A DNA stretch of 64,000 nt from Acholoe squamosa. Lineage: Eukaryota; Annelida; Polychaeta; Phyllodocida; Polynoidae. Positions 30,470-40,648 of this stretch are shown one piece after another. Under the pieces are notes generated by a model. That model saw only the letters and a list, made by a program, of their open reading frames with translations, did not search any database and was not told the DNA's origin. The stretch is taken from contig OX439038.1 of the NCBI GenBank assembly GCA_949317995.1, positions 35,097,113 through 35,161,112 of the forward strand. The letters are read 5' to 3'. The first letter of the stretch is position 1; each line of letters begins with the position of its first letter. The position numbers and the translations under genes are program-made.

Positions 30470-31833
30470 TTTGTTAGGTTAGTCAATTCAGACTTAAATT
30501 TTAGCATATTACTTGAGTCTAATCTCATGATCTCATCATATTCTAAATATACAATGGCTGCTACTCCATGATCTAATTCTTCTTCTAATTTTATTACAAA
30601 ACCTAAAGTACCAGTTTCAGTTAATTCAAAAGTTTCTGATGTTGCTCCGTCTTTAGAAATATCAAAGCAAAATAATGTTGTTCCCTCTTTAAATTCGTCT
30701 ATGGTTACATTTTGTGCTTCATTTCTGAATATATCTCCTGTAGATTTAAGGAGAGCAAGATAAGCCATGTTATACATATTATTTGGAAAATCTAATTCAT
30801 AATGATAAAAAGGAGTTCCTCCATCGTTTACTTTAAGTTCTATTTCTTTAACTTTAAAGTTTTCAAATTTAAATGGATTACGATTATGAGTGCCTGTGAA
30901 GCCATCTAAATGCACGAGACCAATTATGACTCTTTTAGGTAAAGGTGTGTTATTCACAACATGTGAAGCTTGAAGAATAGCTTTTTGAGGACCGAAAGTG
31001 ACATATTTCATGTCTATTTTATGGATAGGAATATCCCATATAGGTAAATTAGTAGCTCTTGCTTCTTCTAATTCTTGATGAAAATCATCTGTTAATCTAA
31101 CTCTTTTCACGTACAAGTTTATTTCTTGTACATCTATAATATATTTTTGAGCTTCTACTTTTGACATTAAACAAAAAGTTTCATCTGCTCTATCTAATTC
31201 AATAGAAAGAGGCAAGTCCCCAGGTAATAATTTAGACTGTGAAAAAAGACTGTCATGTATTCTTACATGCACTTCAAACAATGTTCCGTTTTTTGTTTTT
31301 TCATATCTTTTTTTAGCTCCTGCATTGTGAGCTGTACCTGTTAAAGTGTTAACTTCATTGAAATCTTTATTGTCTTTTATGTAAAAACCTAATGGTCCTA
31401 AACATTTAGCTGTAAGAGGATCATAACTTAAAGTAAATTCTATTATTGATTTGTAACCATATAAATCATTGCTGTCTGATATTCTTATTCCTCCTACGAA
31501 AACTTTTACATTCTTAAACATAGTAGCACCAAAATAATTAACAGGAAAAACTTTAGCATTATCATTTATAGTTCCATCGTTAGCTGGAGCGTCAGGTGCT
31601 GTTTTATCTGCTTTCAATATTTTTGCTTTTATGTAAAGGTAACTGTTATGTAAAGAAACATAATCTTTTTTGTTAGATTTTAATGTAAATTGAACAGTGT
31701 TGCTGTTTGGTGAAGCTGTAGGATCTATTTTTTCATAGTATGTTTTTATTCTTGTAGTATCAGTAGGAGGTATATATTTATAATCCAATTCTGAGCTTAT
31801 ACAATGATGTAAATTTTCATTTAAAAAAGACAT
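30466..31833 (-). CDS. MCP: Major capsid protein (double jelly-roll, hexon-like)
   Basis: 455 aa. The sequence is beta-rich throughout with segments typical of Polinton and adintovirus hexon-like capsid proteins: an N-terminal strand region (about 35-75), PVNYFGATMFKNVKVFVGG (about 96-114) with YGYKSIIEF downstream, HDSLFSQSKLLPGDLPLSIEL (about 188-208) in the middle, and a second barrel in the C-terminal half. In the family it forms the pseudo-hexameric capsomers. It lies between the pVI/pX-like gene and the protease as in related elements. A TGAGATAA motif lies about 65 nt upstream of the ATG. Identification is from family pattern and synteny. Confidence 0.87.
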   Translation of the reverse strand: MSFLNENLHHCISSELDYKYIPPTDTTRIKTYYEKIDPTASPNSNTVQFTLKSNKKDYVSLHNSYLYIKAKILKADKTAPDAPANDGTINDNAKVFPVNYFGATMFKNVKVFVGGIRISDSNDLYGYKSIIEFTLSYDPLTAKCLGPLGFYIKDNKDFNEVNTLTGTAHNAGAKKRYEKTKNGTLFEVHVRIHDSLFSQSKLLPGDLPLSIELDRADETFCLMSKVEAQKYIIDVQEINLYVKRVRLTDDFHQELEEARATNLPIWDIPIHKIDMKYVTFGPQKAILQASHVVNNTPLPKRVIIGLVHLDGFTGTHNRNPFKFENFKVKEIELKVNDGGTPFYHYELDFPNNMYNMAYLALLKSTGDIFRNEAQNVTIDEFKEGTTLFCFDISKDGATSETFELTETGTLGFVIKLEEELDHGVAAIVYLEYDEIMRLDSSNMLKFKSELTNLTK

Positions 31834-31916
31834 ATTTTTTGTTCAGGTGTATCTTCTTATTTTTACTTTGACAACATAAAAAGATCAAGTTATCGGTTTA
31901 TCTCAAGCTATTTATT

Positions 31917-32363
31917 CTATCCGAAAATATCACCATGCCTTCCTTTCTTTTTTCTGTTTCTCTTTTTTATAATTTTTGGCTGAGGAGATAATTTCTTTCG
32001 ATTTGAAAAGTTTGAAATAACTTGAGAACCTAAATCAGACAAACTTTCTTCAGCTTCTCTTTTTATAGCCTTTTTTATATTTTCACCTTTTAAAACATTT
32101 TTTGCAATTTTTATTCCTCCTTTAAGAGCTCGTTTTCCTATTGCTTTACCTGCACTTTTCACCGCAGGAGTAATGAGAGGTACGACTGTTTTAAATAAAC
32201 CTTTTAGTATGCCACCTATACCATATCCTCTTTGATTTCTGCTTCCTATGAAAGGAGTTAGTGTATTATATCCACTTCCATATTGATTGTAAAATAATGG
32301 ATTTTTATTTTCTCGTAAAAATTGCCTGTAAAGAAGTTTTTTATGAGCACAATTCGAATACAT
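31917..32363 (-). CDS. pVI/pX-like membrane-active virion protein
   Basis: 148 aa. A Gly/Tyr-rich start of the second part (GYGIGGILKGLFKTVVPLI, about 46-64) leads into an amphipathic Ala/Lys/Gly helix region (AVKSAGKAIGKRALKGG), then a strongly basic C-terminus ending RKKKGRHGDIFG. This layout is typical of the short protein next to the capsid gene in Polintons and adintoviruses, compared in the literature with adenovirus pVI and pX, which disrupt endosomal membranes or bind DNA. The Gly-Gly and Gly-Tyr-Gly sites resemble maturation protease sites; cleavage is inferred. A TGAGATAA motif lies about 32 nt upstream. Confidence 0.75.
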   Translation of the reverse strand: MYSNCAHKKLLYRQFLRENKNPLFYNQYGSGYNTLTPFIGSRNQRGYGIGGILKGLFKTVVPLITPAVKSAGKAIGKRALKGGIKIAKNVLKGENIKKAIKREAEESLSDLGSQVISNFSNRKKLSPQPKIIKKRNRKKKGRHGDIFG

Positions 32364-32424
32364 TTTTATTTATTTTCCTAGGATTTTTTCTTCTTTATCT
32401 CAAATGCTTTTTCTTTATTTATTA

Positions 32425-33522
32425 CTATTTTTTCCATTTCGTGTCCCAATCTTTCCCACAATATTTAGGGTTGGTTTTTTTTGATCTCCCATAACGTGTT
32501 TTACGTGGTGATGCTTTAGACGAACTTTTTTTCTTTTTTATTTCTCCAAAAATATCTTCAGAAGGAGGGGTAGAGGACATAGGTTCTATTTCACTTTCTT
32601 CATCGAATTTTTGTTCAAAAGAAGTTGGTTTTATTTTCTTAATTTTTATTTCTTCTCCTATTCCTCCACTTGCTTCATCTTTTTTATTTTCTTCAGATTC
32701 TGTGAAGGTTTTTTCTTCTCCTGAAGGAATAAATAATTTTTGTTTACCATATTCTGGAGGATAATTTAAATTATCGTCGTCCACGCTGTCAGAATCTTTA
32801 AATAATGATTTTTCAATTGGATCATCGTAATCATTTTCTGAATATTCATCATCTGTTGCTTCTATGGATTCTATCTTTCCTTTTTCAATTTTTTTATGTA
32901 TTTGTCGTTGTCGTTTTTTTATAATGTCTATATTTTGATCTTCTATAGGATATTTTTTTATTTTATAAGCGTCAGCATCTTGCTTGCTTTTTCCTGGTTT
33001 ATTGAGAAACCAAGATTTAGGTATATGTGGAGATAAATTATACCAAAGTTCATTAATGCCAAGAGGTTCTTTTTTTATGCTAGTATTAGAAAAAAATTTC
33101 ATTATGTCTATCACATTAGAATTTTTTAGCAGTTTTCCGTTCATTATTATTTCACCCTGATCATTCCAAAAAAATTGTAAAGCTAACATTTTTTTTAAAA
33201 TTTCTTTTATGTAAGGTATTTGTGCTTGTCTTATATGTGATAATATTTCTTCTATAGATATACCTGTATGAAAAGATTTTTCAGATTGATTTTCTTGAAA
33301 ATAAGAAAAAAAAGTAGGATTTTGTTTAGATATATCTTGATTAGTACTTAAAACTTTATATGGTTGAATATTATACATTTTTTCTGCTAATATTTCTTTT
33401 TGTCTTTCAAGAATAGGATTTTTTTCATTTTTAGTTTCTTTCGTCTTAATTTCTTCTATAGCTCTAAGTTTTTTATATGTAACTAAAGGAATGACAATAC
33501 TTTTTTTGAAAGAAGCAGTCAT
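32425..33522 (-). CDS. Conserved Polinton structural protein with acidic tail
   Basis: 365 aa. The central part (about 95-170) carries a pattern I recognise from Polinton-encoded proteins: a helix (IKEILKKMLAL), then WNDQGEIIMNGKLLKNSN, then LGINELWYNL. The second half is highly charged: acidic Ser/Asp/Glu blocks (about 225-310), then Lys/Ser-rich (about 325-365). It is always seen near capsid genes in such elements and is presumed a core or scaffold component. Its exact role is unknown to me. Confidence 0.65.
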   Translation of the reverse strand: MTASFKKSIVIPLVTYKKLRAIEEIKTKETKNEKNPILERQKEILAEKMYNIQPYKVLSTNQDISKQNPTFFSYFQENQSEKSFHTGISIEEILSHIRQAQIPYIKEILKKMLALQFFWNDQGEIIMNGKLLKNSNVIDIMKFFSNTSIKKEPLGINELWYNLSPHIPKSWFLNKPGKSKQDADAYKIKKYPIEDQNIDIIKKRQRQIHKKIEKGKIESIEATDDEYSENDYDDPIEKSLFKDSDSVDDDNLNYPPEYGKQKLFIPSGEEKTFTESEENKKDEASGGIGEEIKIKKIKPTSFEQKFDEESEIEPMSSTPPSEDIFGEIKKKKSSSKASPRKTRYGRSKKTNPKYCGKDWDTKWKK

Positions 33523-33523
33523 A

Positions 33524-33955
33524 TTATTGTCTACTTCCTGCTAAACCTCCTAGTAAAGTTACGGCTAAAGGAATAAGCATAGACAAAAAACCACCTTTTT
33601 GTTTCAATACTGCTTTCCTTTTTTTGTTATTCACACGTCTATTTACTAAAAATCTTAAAATTTTTTTATGCTTTTTAAGTTTAGCATAAGAAAAAGGACT
33701 TAATTTAATGTTTCCTTTCAGTACGTTATAAATGCATTGACATATAGCATCTATGTCTTCTTTTCCTGCATATTCTATCAGAAGATTTCTTCTTTTTTTA
33801 TTTTTAGTGTTACTTAAGACCGTAAGGAAAGCTAATTGCCTAGACAAATTAGGCCTTTTGTTTCTTTTAGTCTTTTTCTTTAAAATTCTTTTTTTCCCTT
33901 TCCTTTTTAATATAGGTCTTTTTTTTAATAACAAAGATTTCCTTTTCTTAGGCAT
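33524..33955 (-). CDS. Small basic conserved Polinton protein
   Basis: 143 aa. The first 35 residues are almost all Lys/Arg, then comes a helical domain (RQLAFLTVLSNTKNKKRRNL, then AICQCIYNVLKGNIKLS, then LKKHKKILRFL) and a C-terminal hydrophobic segment after KQKGGF (about 118-140). The domain is a recurrent Polinton and adintovirus protein encoded next to the ATPase and capsid genes. The basic N-terminus suggests DNA binding in the virion core. It is spaced 1 nt from the next gene, so probably co-transcribed. Confidence 0.7.
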   Translation of the reverse strand: MPKKRKSLLLKKRPILKRKGKKRILKKKTKRNKRPNLSRQLAFLTVLSNTKNKKRRNLLIEYAGKEDIDAICQCIYNVLKGNIKLSPFSYAKLKKHKKILRFLVNRRVNNKKRKAVLKQKGGFLSMLIPLAVTLLGGLAGSRQ

Positions 33956-34032
33956 TTTTTAAAACGTAATAAACAAAACTATTTCTTGTCTTTTATATCA
34001 TTCTTTATTTCATTTATCACACGTACATTTTT

Positions 34033-34695
34033 TTAAGTTTTATTTGGAATATAAACATCTTGGCCTACATCAAAAATATTTCCTCTTAATCTGTATTCTT
34101 GTGGAGTTTTTTGATGTCCGTCTATTAAGAGATAAGAATGTGGTTTTCTAGTTGCTTCATTAAAAATATTGATAAAAGTTTTATGATTTTTTGGTAATAA
34201 TTTTCTTCCTAATATTTGAGGCACTGTTTGATCTAAAGGAGAATTAAATATAACAAGGTAAGTAGCATTTCTGTTCACAGTTTGTCTTTCTTTCCCTTCA
34301 GAAAAAAAATTTTGAGATATATATATCACATTTAAACCTTCATGATGACAAGTTTGAGTAAATAATTTTCCTATTTCTGCATTATTACTGCTTTCTTTCA
34401 TTAAGTCATCTAATATAATAAGTCCATTTAAGTTCGGTTTTATGTATTTATCAAAAGAAGAAGGAATACCATTAATGAAAATAACGTCTTTATCTTGCAT
34501 TATAGAAGGTTTTTTAGGAGGTGTTTGACCATAACACCAAATAAAATAATCTATGTTTTTGTCTAATATGCGATCACTGTTTTCTATTAAATTATGAACA
34601 AAAGTAGTTTTACCACTGTTACTAGGACCTGCTACTATCATAGAAAAAGGTATTCTAATACATGCATTGAAAATAGGAAATTCTATGTGCTCCAT
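34033..34695 (-). CDS. ATP: Genome-packaging ATPase (FtsK/HerA, A32-like)
   Basis: 220 aa. Walker A is GPSNSGKTT (residues 23-31) and Walker B is LIILDDL (92-98). A conserved HHEGLNVIYISQNFF segment follows (about 116-130), with the arginine-containing region near QILGRKL. In Polintons and related viruses this ATPase pumps DNA into the capsid. It lies between integrase (9 nt away) and the basic core protein. Coding is intact. Confidence 0.93.
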   Translation of the reverse strand: MEHIEFPIFNACIRIPFSMIVAGPSNSGKTTFVHNLIENSDRILDKNIDYFIWCYGQTPPKKPSIMQDKDVIFINGIPSSFDKYIKPNLNGLIILDDLMKESSNNAEIGKLFTQTCHHEGLNVIYISQNFFSEGKERQTVNRNATYLVIFNSPLDQTVPQILGRKLLPKNHKTFINIFNEATRKPHSYLLIDGHQKTPQEYRLRGNIFDVGQDVYIPNKT

Positions 34696-34704
34696 TTTTT
34701 TTTT

Positions 34705-35664
34705 TTAAATTCCTTCAATTTTAACTAGTTCTTCTTTATAAAAATTACCACTTAATATTTCATTGTTTTTATCAATTAATACATATGTTGCAGGCCAAGT
34801 TCTAAGAACATAAGCTACTTGAAAAATTTCTTTTTTCCAATGAGAAGAATATCCTTTTCTAAAAGTAGTTTTATATTTAGTAATTCTAACTTTATCTCCA
34901 ACTTTAAAGGGTAAATGATGTTTTTTAGAGAATAAATATTTCCCGTATTGTTTTATCCATATTTTTTTTTCGTTTGCTTTAGTTACTTCTGAAGGACTTA
35001 TACCTAAAGTTCTATGCTTACTGTGATTATAACTATATACTAAATTTTGAAGTACATCTATATATCTCAAAGTCTTTTTAAAAGTAAGTAATTTATATAT
35101 TTTATCTTGTATAGTACGATTGAATCTTTCTACTATTGCACTTTTAGTGTCTTGTGATGTACTGAAAAATTTAATGTTATTTTCTTTTAAATATTTTCTG
35201 AATACACCTTTAAATTCACTTCCGTCATCAAATTGTATAATTCTAGGCTTAACTTTGCTTTTCATTAATATATTTTTAAAGCCATCTAAAGTGACGGAAG
35301 CTGTTTTGTTTCTTAATGGAAAAATATAAGCATAACGAGAAAAACAATCTATACAAGCAAGTAAATATTTGATATCATCATTTTCATTTTTTAAATTAAA
35401 TATACTAATTAAATCTATTTGCCATTGATCATTTATACCTTTCACTATAGTTTTTCTTCGTAAAAACCTATGTTTTATTTTTTTGTGAGAAGTATAGGTT
35501 CTAGTGTTATGAAGAAAAGCTGATACATCCGTATGAGTTATATTTTTATTTTTTTTCTTTGCACTTTCATATAATTTATTTGCAGAACTGAAAGAGGCAG
35601 GATCAGACGGATTGAAAAATATTTCTTTTAAAATATTTTCTTTGTTTTTAGTTTGTTGGTTCAT
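34705..35664 (-). CDS. INT: Retroviral-type integrase
   Basis: About 319 aa from the first ATG (35664); an upstream in-frame GTG at 35676 is less likely. Catalytic core: Asp in QWQIDLIS (about 84), Asp in QFDDGSEF (about 146) and Glu in AIVERFNRT (about 179), the DDE triad of rve-family integrases. A C-terminal SH3/chromo-like region includes FKVGDKVRITKY and a TYVLIDKN-type strand. It should make the staggered cut that gives the 6-bp CCCCTC duplication seen at both ends of this element. It ends 9 nt before the ATPase start. Confidence 0.95.
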   Translation of the reverse strand: MNQQTKNKENILKEIFFNPSDPASFSSANKLYESAKKKNKNITHTDVSAFLHNTRTYTSHKKIKHRFLRRKTIVKGINDQWQIDLISIFNLKNENDDIKYLLACIDCFSRYAYIFPLRNKTASVTLDGFKNILMKSKVKPRIIQFDDGSEFKGVFRKYLKENNIKFFSTSQDTKSAIVERFNRTIQDKIYKLLTFKKTLRYIDVLQNLVYSYNHSKHRTLGISPSEVTKANEKKIWIKQYGKYLFSKKHHLPFKVGDKVRITKYKTTFRKGYSSHWKKEIFQVAYVLRTWPATYVLIDKNNEILSGNFYKEELVKIEGI

Positions 35665-35891
35665 ATTTTTTGACACATATTTCCTGTATTACATTACAGA
35701 GACGGAAATCCGATATGCATGGTTTCGTTCTAATATATCAAATAATTTTTATACATGAATAGAACGATACATATAATCACGTGATTTTAAACCATCTCAA
35801 TGTAATAGAAAGTGTGTCGATATATTATACTGTCAGATTTCACGGTTATCCATGAAATTTTTTTAATTTTATTCATCCAATAAAAAAATGT
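35665..35891. other. Gap upstream of integrase
   Basis: About 230 nt of AT-rich sequence between the integrase and the zinc-ribbon gene. No frame, no TGAGATAA motif. It presumably contains the integrase promoter. Confidence 0.4.
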
Positions 35892-36617
35892 TTACTGATT
35901 AACAGGCATGTAAATTGGGATGAAGCCACTCGGTTTCATGTTTCCATCTACGTTAAATATCAGACTTTTGTTTCCTGTTTTTGTTTTCCTTGAACTAGAA
36001 TTAATTTTAGTTTTATTTCGTGAGGTATTAGATTGCTGCTTGTTCACATTTCTCTTTCTTTTAACCTGCACCTTTTCCTTTCTTCCTGCTTTTTCATTTT
36101 CATCTTGACTTAAGTCATCATCACTTGTATTATTTTCCACCCTGCTAGAAGTCTTATTCATCTTTTTCTTTTTCTTGACTTGTATTTTTACTTTTTTTTC
36201 TTCATATTCATTTTCGTTATGACTTACATTATCATCACTCTCTTCTTTTCTTCTTTTCAAGTTTTCTTCTTTCTTGATAGGACGAACAATGTTTGATTCA
36301 ATATTTTTGGTGGAGTCATTTTTTTCTTCTTCTGAAGATATGCTGTTCGAGTCTTCATTTTCGCTCATATCTTCCATGACTTTTATACTGAAATTTTGTG
36401 CGGATTTAGCTTTGCTTCTTAGCTTTTCTTTCATGTATTTATTGTAACAAGCATTACATCTCAGGTGATTTTCATCAGACGTAAAAAAATGATAAGATTG
36501 AAAAGGTCTATGACACCTTATACATTCTTGTACCATTGACTCTGCACATTTTAAACAATATTTTTTATTTTTTACTAAATCAGCATTTTTACCACAAAAT
36601 TCACATTTAGAAACCAT
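35892..36617 (-). CDS. Zinc-ribbon protein with long charged tail
   Basis: 241 aa. The N-terminal 65 residues hold four CxxC pairs (CEFCG, YCLKC, CIRCH, CNAC), forming two zinc ribbons or a treble-clef array. The rest is low-complexity: Glu/Ser-rich and Lys-rich blocks alternate (about 85-215), with a short conserved-looking end (KPSGFIPIYMPVNQ). DNA or RNA binding, or transcription control, is likely but not shown. Two TTATCTCA motifs lie upstream at 36677 and 36734. Confidence 0.6.
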   Translation of the reverse strand: MVSKCEFCGKNADLVKNKKYCLKCAESMVQECIRCHRPFQSYHFFTSDENHLRCNACYNKYMKEKLRSKAKSAQNFSIKVMEDMSENEDSNSISSEEEKNDSTKNIESNIVRPIKKEENLKRRKEESDDNVSHNENEYEEKKVKIQVKKKKKMNKTSSRVENNTSDDDLSQDENEKAGRKEKVQVKRKRNVNKQQSNTSRNKTKINSSSRKTKTGNKSLIFNVDGNMKPSGFIPIYMPVNQ

Positions 36618-36758
36618 TTTTTATCATAAAAAATTGAAAACGAAAATATATAAAGCTAATTAGCTAAGTTATTCATTTATCTCAATAATATTTTTATAAT
36701 ATTATTTTAAAGGTAATAAGGTAAGTCATTCATTTATCTCATTAATATTTTCATAATA

Positions 36759-37076
36759 TTATTCACTGCTATCATTTTCACTTAATTCCATTTCACTTTC
36801 ACTGTTGCTATCACTACTTAAATTTTGTTCTTTTTCTTTCTTTTTTTTTATTTTTTCTTGCTTGTTTTCTTTCTTCAATTTCTTAACTTTTTCAATTTTT
36901 TTATATATTTTATTTTTCATTCGAAGAAGAAGGTCAAACTCTTCTTTTTGAAGAGATATACTTTTATCTTTAGTCAAGTCATGAAAATGTAAATATATAT
37001 TTCCTTTAAATTTATTTATATCTATTCTTTTCCTCCGACCAAAAGCCAAAGTAGGGTATTTTCCTGATTTGTTCAT
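36759..37076 (-). CDS. PC4-like single-strand DNA-binding domain protein
   Basis: 105 aa. Residues about 10-60 follow the PC4/p15 coactivator pattern: FGRRKRIDINKFKGNIYLHF, then SISLQKEEFDLLL, then a helix. PC4 domains bind single-stranded DNA and act in transcription or replication. The C-terminus is a Lys-rich helix followed by an acidic Ser/Glu tail. It sits directly downstream of the DNA polymerase gene, where a replication ssDNA-binding role would fit. The match is by pattern only. Confidence 0.55.
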   Translation of the reverse strand: MNKSGKYPTLAFGRRKRIDINKFKGNIYLHFHDLTKDKSISLQKEEFDLLLRMKNKIYKKIEKVKKLKKENKQEKIKKKKEKEQNLSSDSNSESEMELSENDSSE

Positions 37077-37143
37077 TTTTTCTTTTATTATGCCTTAGGC
37101 TTTCTTTCTAATGTTAATAAGGTTAAAGTTTTTTCAAGCTATC

Positions 37144-40100
37144 TCATGATCTTTTTTTCTTTTTTATTTCTGGAAAAGGTATTTCGTTTTTTTTTCTTTT
37201 TTTCTTTCTTTTAGGTATACTATAGTGTCCATAAGCAAGAGATTTTATCCCACTATCACATAAATATCTTTTATCTTCAAAAGGAGAAAGAGAAATCTTA
37301 TGTAGGGAAATGGTATACACTTTATGTTTAAGACTTACTATATTACAGAATTGATCTTCTCTTATTTTATTTTTAAATAAGACTTTTTTAAAGTTACTAT
37401 GTTTTATTTCTTGTATACAACTTTTTTTTATGCCTTTCACTTTTTTCTCTTCTTCTCCAGTTTCATAAAGAATAGAATACATTTTAGGTCTTAATGCTAT
37501 AAATTCTTTTATTTTTTTCCCTCCTGTTTCATCTTTGAATTTTCCTAAAACTTTCATATTTTTAGAGGAAAATAAAGGATGACTTTCTTTAAGATTAGAA
37601 AAATCAAAATAATTTTCAATATTTTTTATCTTTTTTAAGAAATGTTCATCTTTAATATAATAAATGAATGAGTCTGTATCCGTGTATAACAATTGAATAA
37701 TGCTTTCTGAAAAAGCAGGTAACATGATATTATAATGAAAATTAAACATCCATAATTTTGATAGTTCTAATACTGTAAATCCTATGTATATAGGTTTATT
37801 TAAAAGAATTCGTTCTTTGTTATATTGTATACCTACGAAGTCTTTTTGAAAGATATGTAGTGATTTAAAATTTGGTTTTCTTATAAGTTTTTCACTTACT
37901 AAAGGATTAGAAGTTAATTTCATAGTTGATCTTTTCTTAACATTTTCTAACGTTTTCCCAAAAGTGCTGTTAATTAAAAGTTTAAAAAATTCTTTGTCAA
38001 AAGAAGAAGTAGCTAAGGTTCTTTTTGTTGTATTAAAATCGATGTATGGTTTCATCCAATCTTTTTGTTTAAATGAAAGAACTCTATGTATTTTTTTAAT
38101 TTTCATTCCTAGGTTTAGATATAGCTTTAAGTTACGGTAATGTATAACATAATTTTCCTTTTGATTTAAATTACATATTAATTTTTTTCCTCCTTTTTTA
38201 TATGAAATTCCTATGTCTTTGAGTACTTGTTCAGCATAAGTGGATAAATCTTCCTTTTTTATTTCTAATTTTTCTGGTGCTAAAGGAAAAGAATTATGTC
38301 TATCATGAAGGTTTGCAGGATAAGATAGAGTTACTTCCATAATATAGCCTGTTTCATTATCGTCTGGAATGTTACATATTTCTAATTTATTTATTTCTTT
38401 TTTTTCTAACCATTTGAAATCAGAAATAGGTAAAAAATCTGCTAAACATTTTCCATATAAATTATTGCAATCAATATAAAAAATATGTTCATCAGGCTCT
38501 TCTGCTATGGCATACCTGTGCGAAACATTAGTTATCCCTCCTCTTACACCTGTTTCTATGAAATTGTACATTTCTATGTCCGAAAATAAATCTAATTTAA
38601 CCCCAGTATATTTCAACATGGCTTGATAACTTAAGCTTGGTGAAGTAAGAAAATGTGATGGATCTAATCCATAATAATCTAAAGCCTTTTCTCTAAAAGA
38701 TTCGAAAACGTCACATAAAAGCAAAACGTCTATTTTTAAATATTCTTTCAAATAATCTTTTAGGTTCTTGCATTTGAAAGCTTTGAACATAAAAAGAGCA
38801 TGCTGGTAATCTTCGTCAGAAATGTTTTCTTTTGTTAAAGAAGAATAAAAATATTTTCTTGCAGGCAATTTTTTTTCTTTCAAAACACTCCATGAATTTA
38901 TATAATCATAACACATAACTCCTTTACGGATAACATAAGGTAATAATTTTTTATCTTTTAAATGCTTCTTTGTTTCATAGAAGTCATCAGTTCCTTTTTC
39001 ATTCATAAGATTTGCTAATTTAGCTAAAGAAGTAGGAAGAAATTGAAAAGAATCTATGAAACGAAAATTTTCAAAACTTAAAGTCAAAAATTTTTCTGAC
39101 GATTTTGCTATAACAGATATATTTTTCTCGTCCACATATTTATATAATTTTTGAATAAGAAAATGAGTGTCATAGTTCATGCTATTATGAATAACAATAG
39201 GTATTTTTAATTTATCCATCCTTAAAGACGTATAAGTAAGATTACATCTGTTACAAGCATAATTTATGTCTCTCCCTTTACCTTCTCGCCCTATATGAGA
39301 ATGATCTAAAACTTTACGTATACCTTTACGAGTCAATGAAACCCCACAAACGTAACATTTTCTCTGCTTAGCTATATGAGAAATATCCTGAGGAGTTAAT
39401 TTCATAGGTTCTCTTTTATGGTGTAAAATATAAGATATTTCAGCTCTTTTTTGATATAAATAAGAGACAAAATTTGATATGACATTTTTTCCTACATATA
39501 TGAATGGATCTTGATTGTATTCTTTATATTTTGACACCATTATAGCACCGAAAGCATTTAATTTATGTTCGCGTTCACATAAAGATTTACCTTTATAAAT
39601 TGGTTCTTTCATTTTATAATCATAACATTCAAAATCTGCATAAATGATAAAAGGACTTTTTACTTTATTTTTGAAATCTGAAAAATTAAGATGTGAACCT
39701 ATAGGTGGCATATAGTATCCTTGTCCTACGTAAGGATTTTTATTGCAATTCTGAGTTATGTGGGACTTATATTTTTTTTCTGAGCAAAAAGATATCAAGC
39801 ATTTGTAACAAAAATATCTAGTTTTTTTCCAGAAAAAAGGTCTTATAAACTTATGTAAATTCCTAATCAAATAGTAGTGATCATCATATAATAATAAATC
39901 AACATGTCTTCCTTCAGAAACAGTAGTCGAATTAGTAGAAATATACATAGGGAAAGGTTGAATAATCTTTTGCTCTGTTTCTAACATACCAAATACATTT
40001 ATTGTTAGATTGTTCTTTTTTTCAAATTGTGATATTTCATTTAATTTCACAGGAAAAGTAATAAAAGAAAGATTCAATTCATTTAAAAAAATATCATAAG

Positions 40101-40648
40101 ATTTTGCTAAATTTGAATTATTTGTTACTTTATGTAGACCAGCTAAAACAGAATAAAGAAAGCATTTATTACCAGTTCCTTTTATATTTAAAATTGATTT
40201 TTTTTTTGTCTATTAAGTCTTTAGTCTTTTGTCTTTCTTTTCCTCCTAAAGGGTTATATTTAAAAATTGAAATTCTAAGAACTTTGATTTTTTTAAGAAA
40301 CCATCCTGATCCCATGTGAAGGAAAGAATCAAAAAATCCTAATATAATAGAAAAACTAGACCTAATTGTTTCTTCTAAATTCAAAGAATCAAACCCAAAT
40401 TGAACTGGACTTAAAAACCATGGTTCTATTTGAAAATATTCATTAGTTTCTAAGTTATATTTTCCTAAAATAACGCAAAGTCCTATCTGAAATTTAACTC
40501 CACCTTCTTCTTTCTTTACTTTTAATATTTTTTTCTTCACTTTTTTTAAATTTTTGAACAAAAATAAATCAGGATCATATTTTAAAGAATTAGGAATGAT
40601 ATCATATTCTGTGATAAGATTTTTTAATGCTCTACGACGATAAATCAT
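37144..40648 (-). CDS. PolB: Protein-primed family B DNA polymerase, with one frameshift
   Basis: It is found in two frames: 40648-40169 (N-terminal part, 159 codons) and an open frame that continues to 37144 (at least 977 codons). The switch falls at a run of ten A on the coding strand (plus-strand T10, 40198-40207), consistent with a one-base indel. The N-terminal part has the GSGW...YNPLGG region typical of Polinton polymerases. The main part has a zinc finger (CYKC...C, about 90-110 from position 40077), exonuclease motifs YADFE (about 145), N-x2-YD and YLKIDVLLLCD. Polymerase motifs are A (DCNNLYG, about 535), B (NSTFGK) and C (YTDTDS, about 795). It should copy the element from a terminal protein primer. 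The break is a disabling mutation, an assembly error in a homopolymer, or slippage. The N-terminal ATG overlaps the upstream stop as TAATG. Confidence 0.93.
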
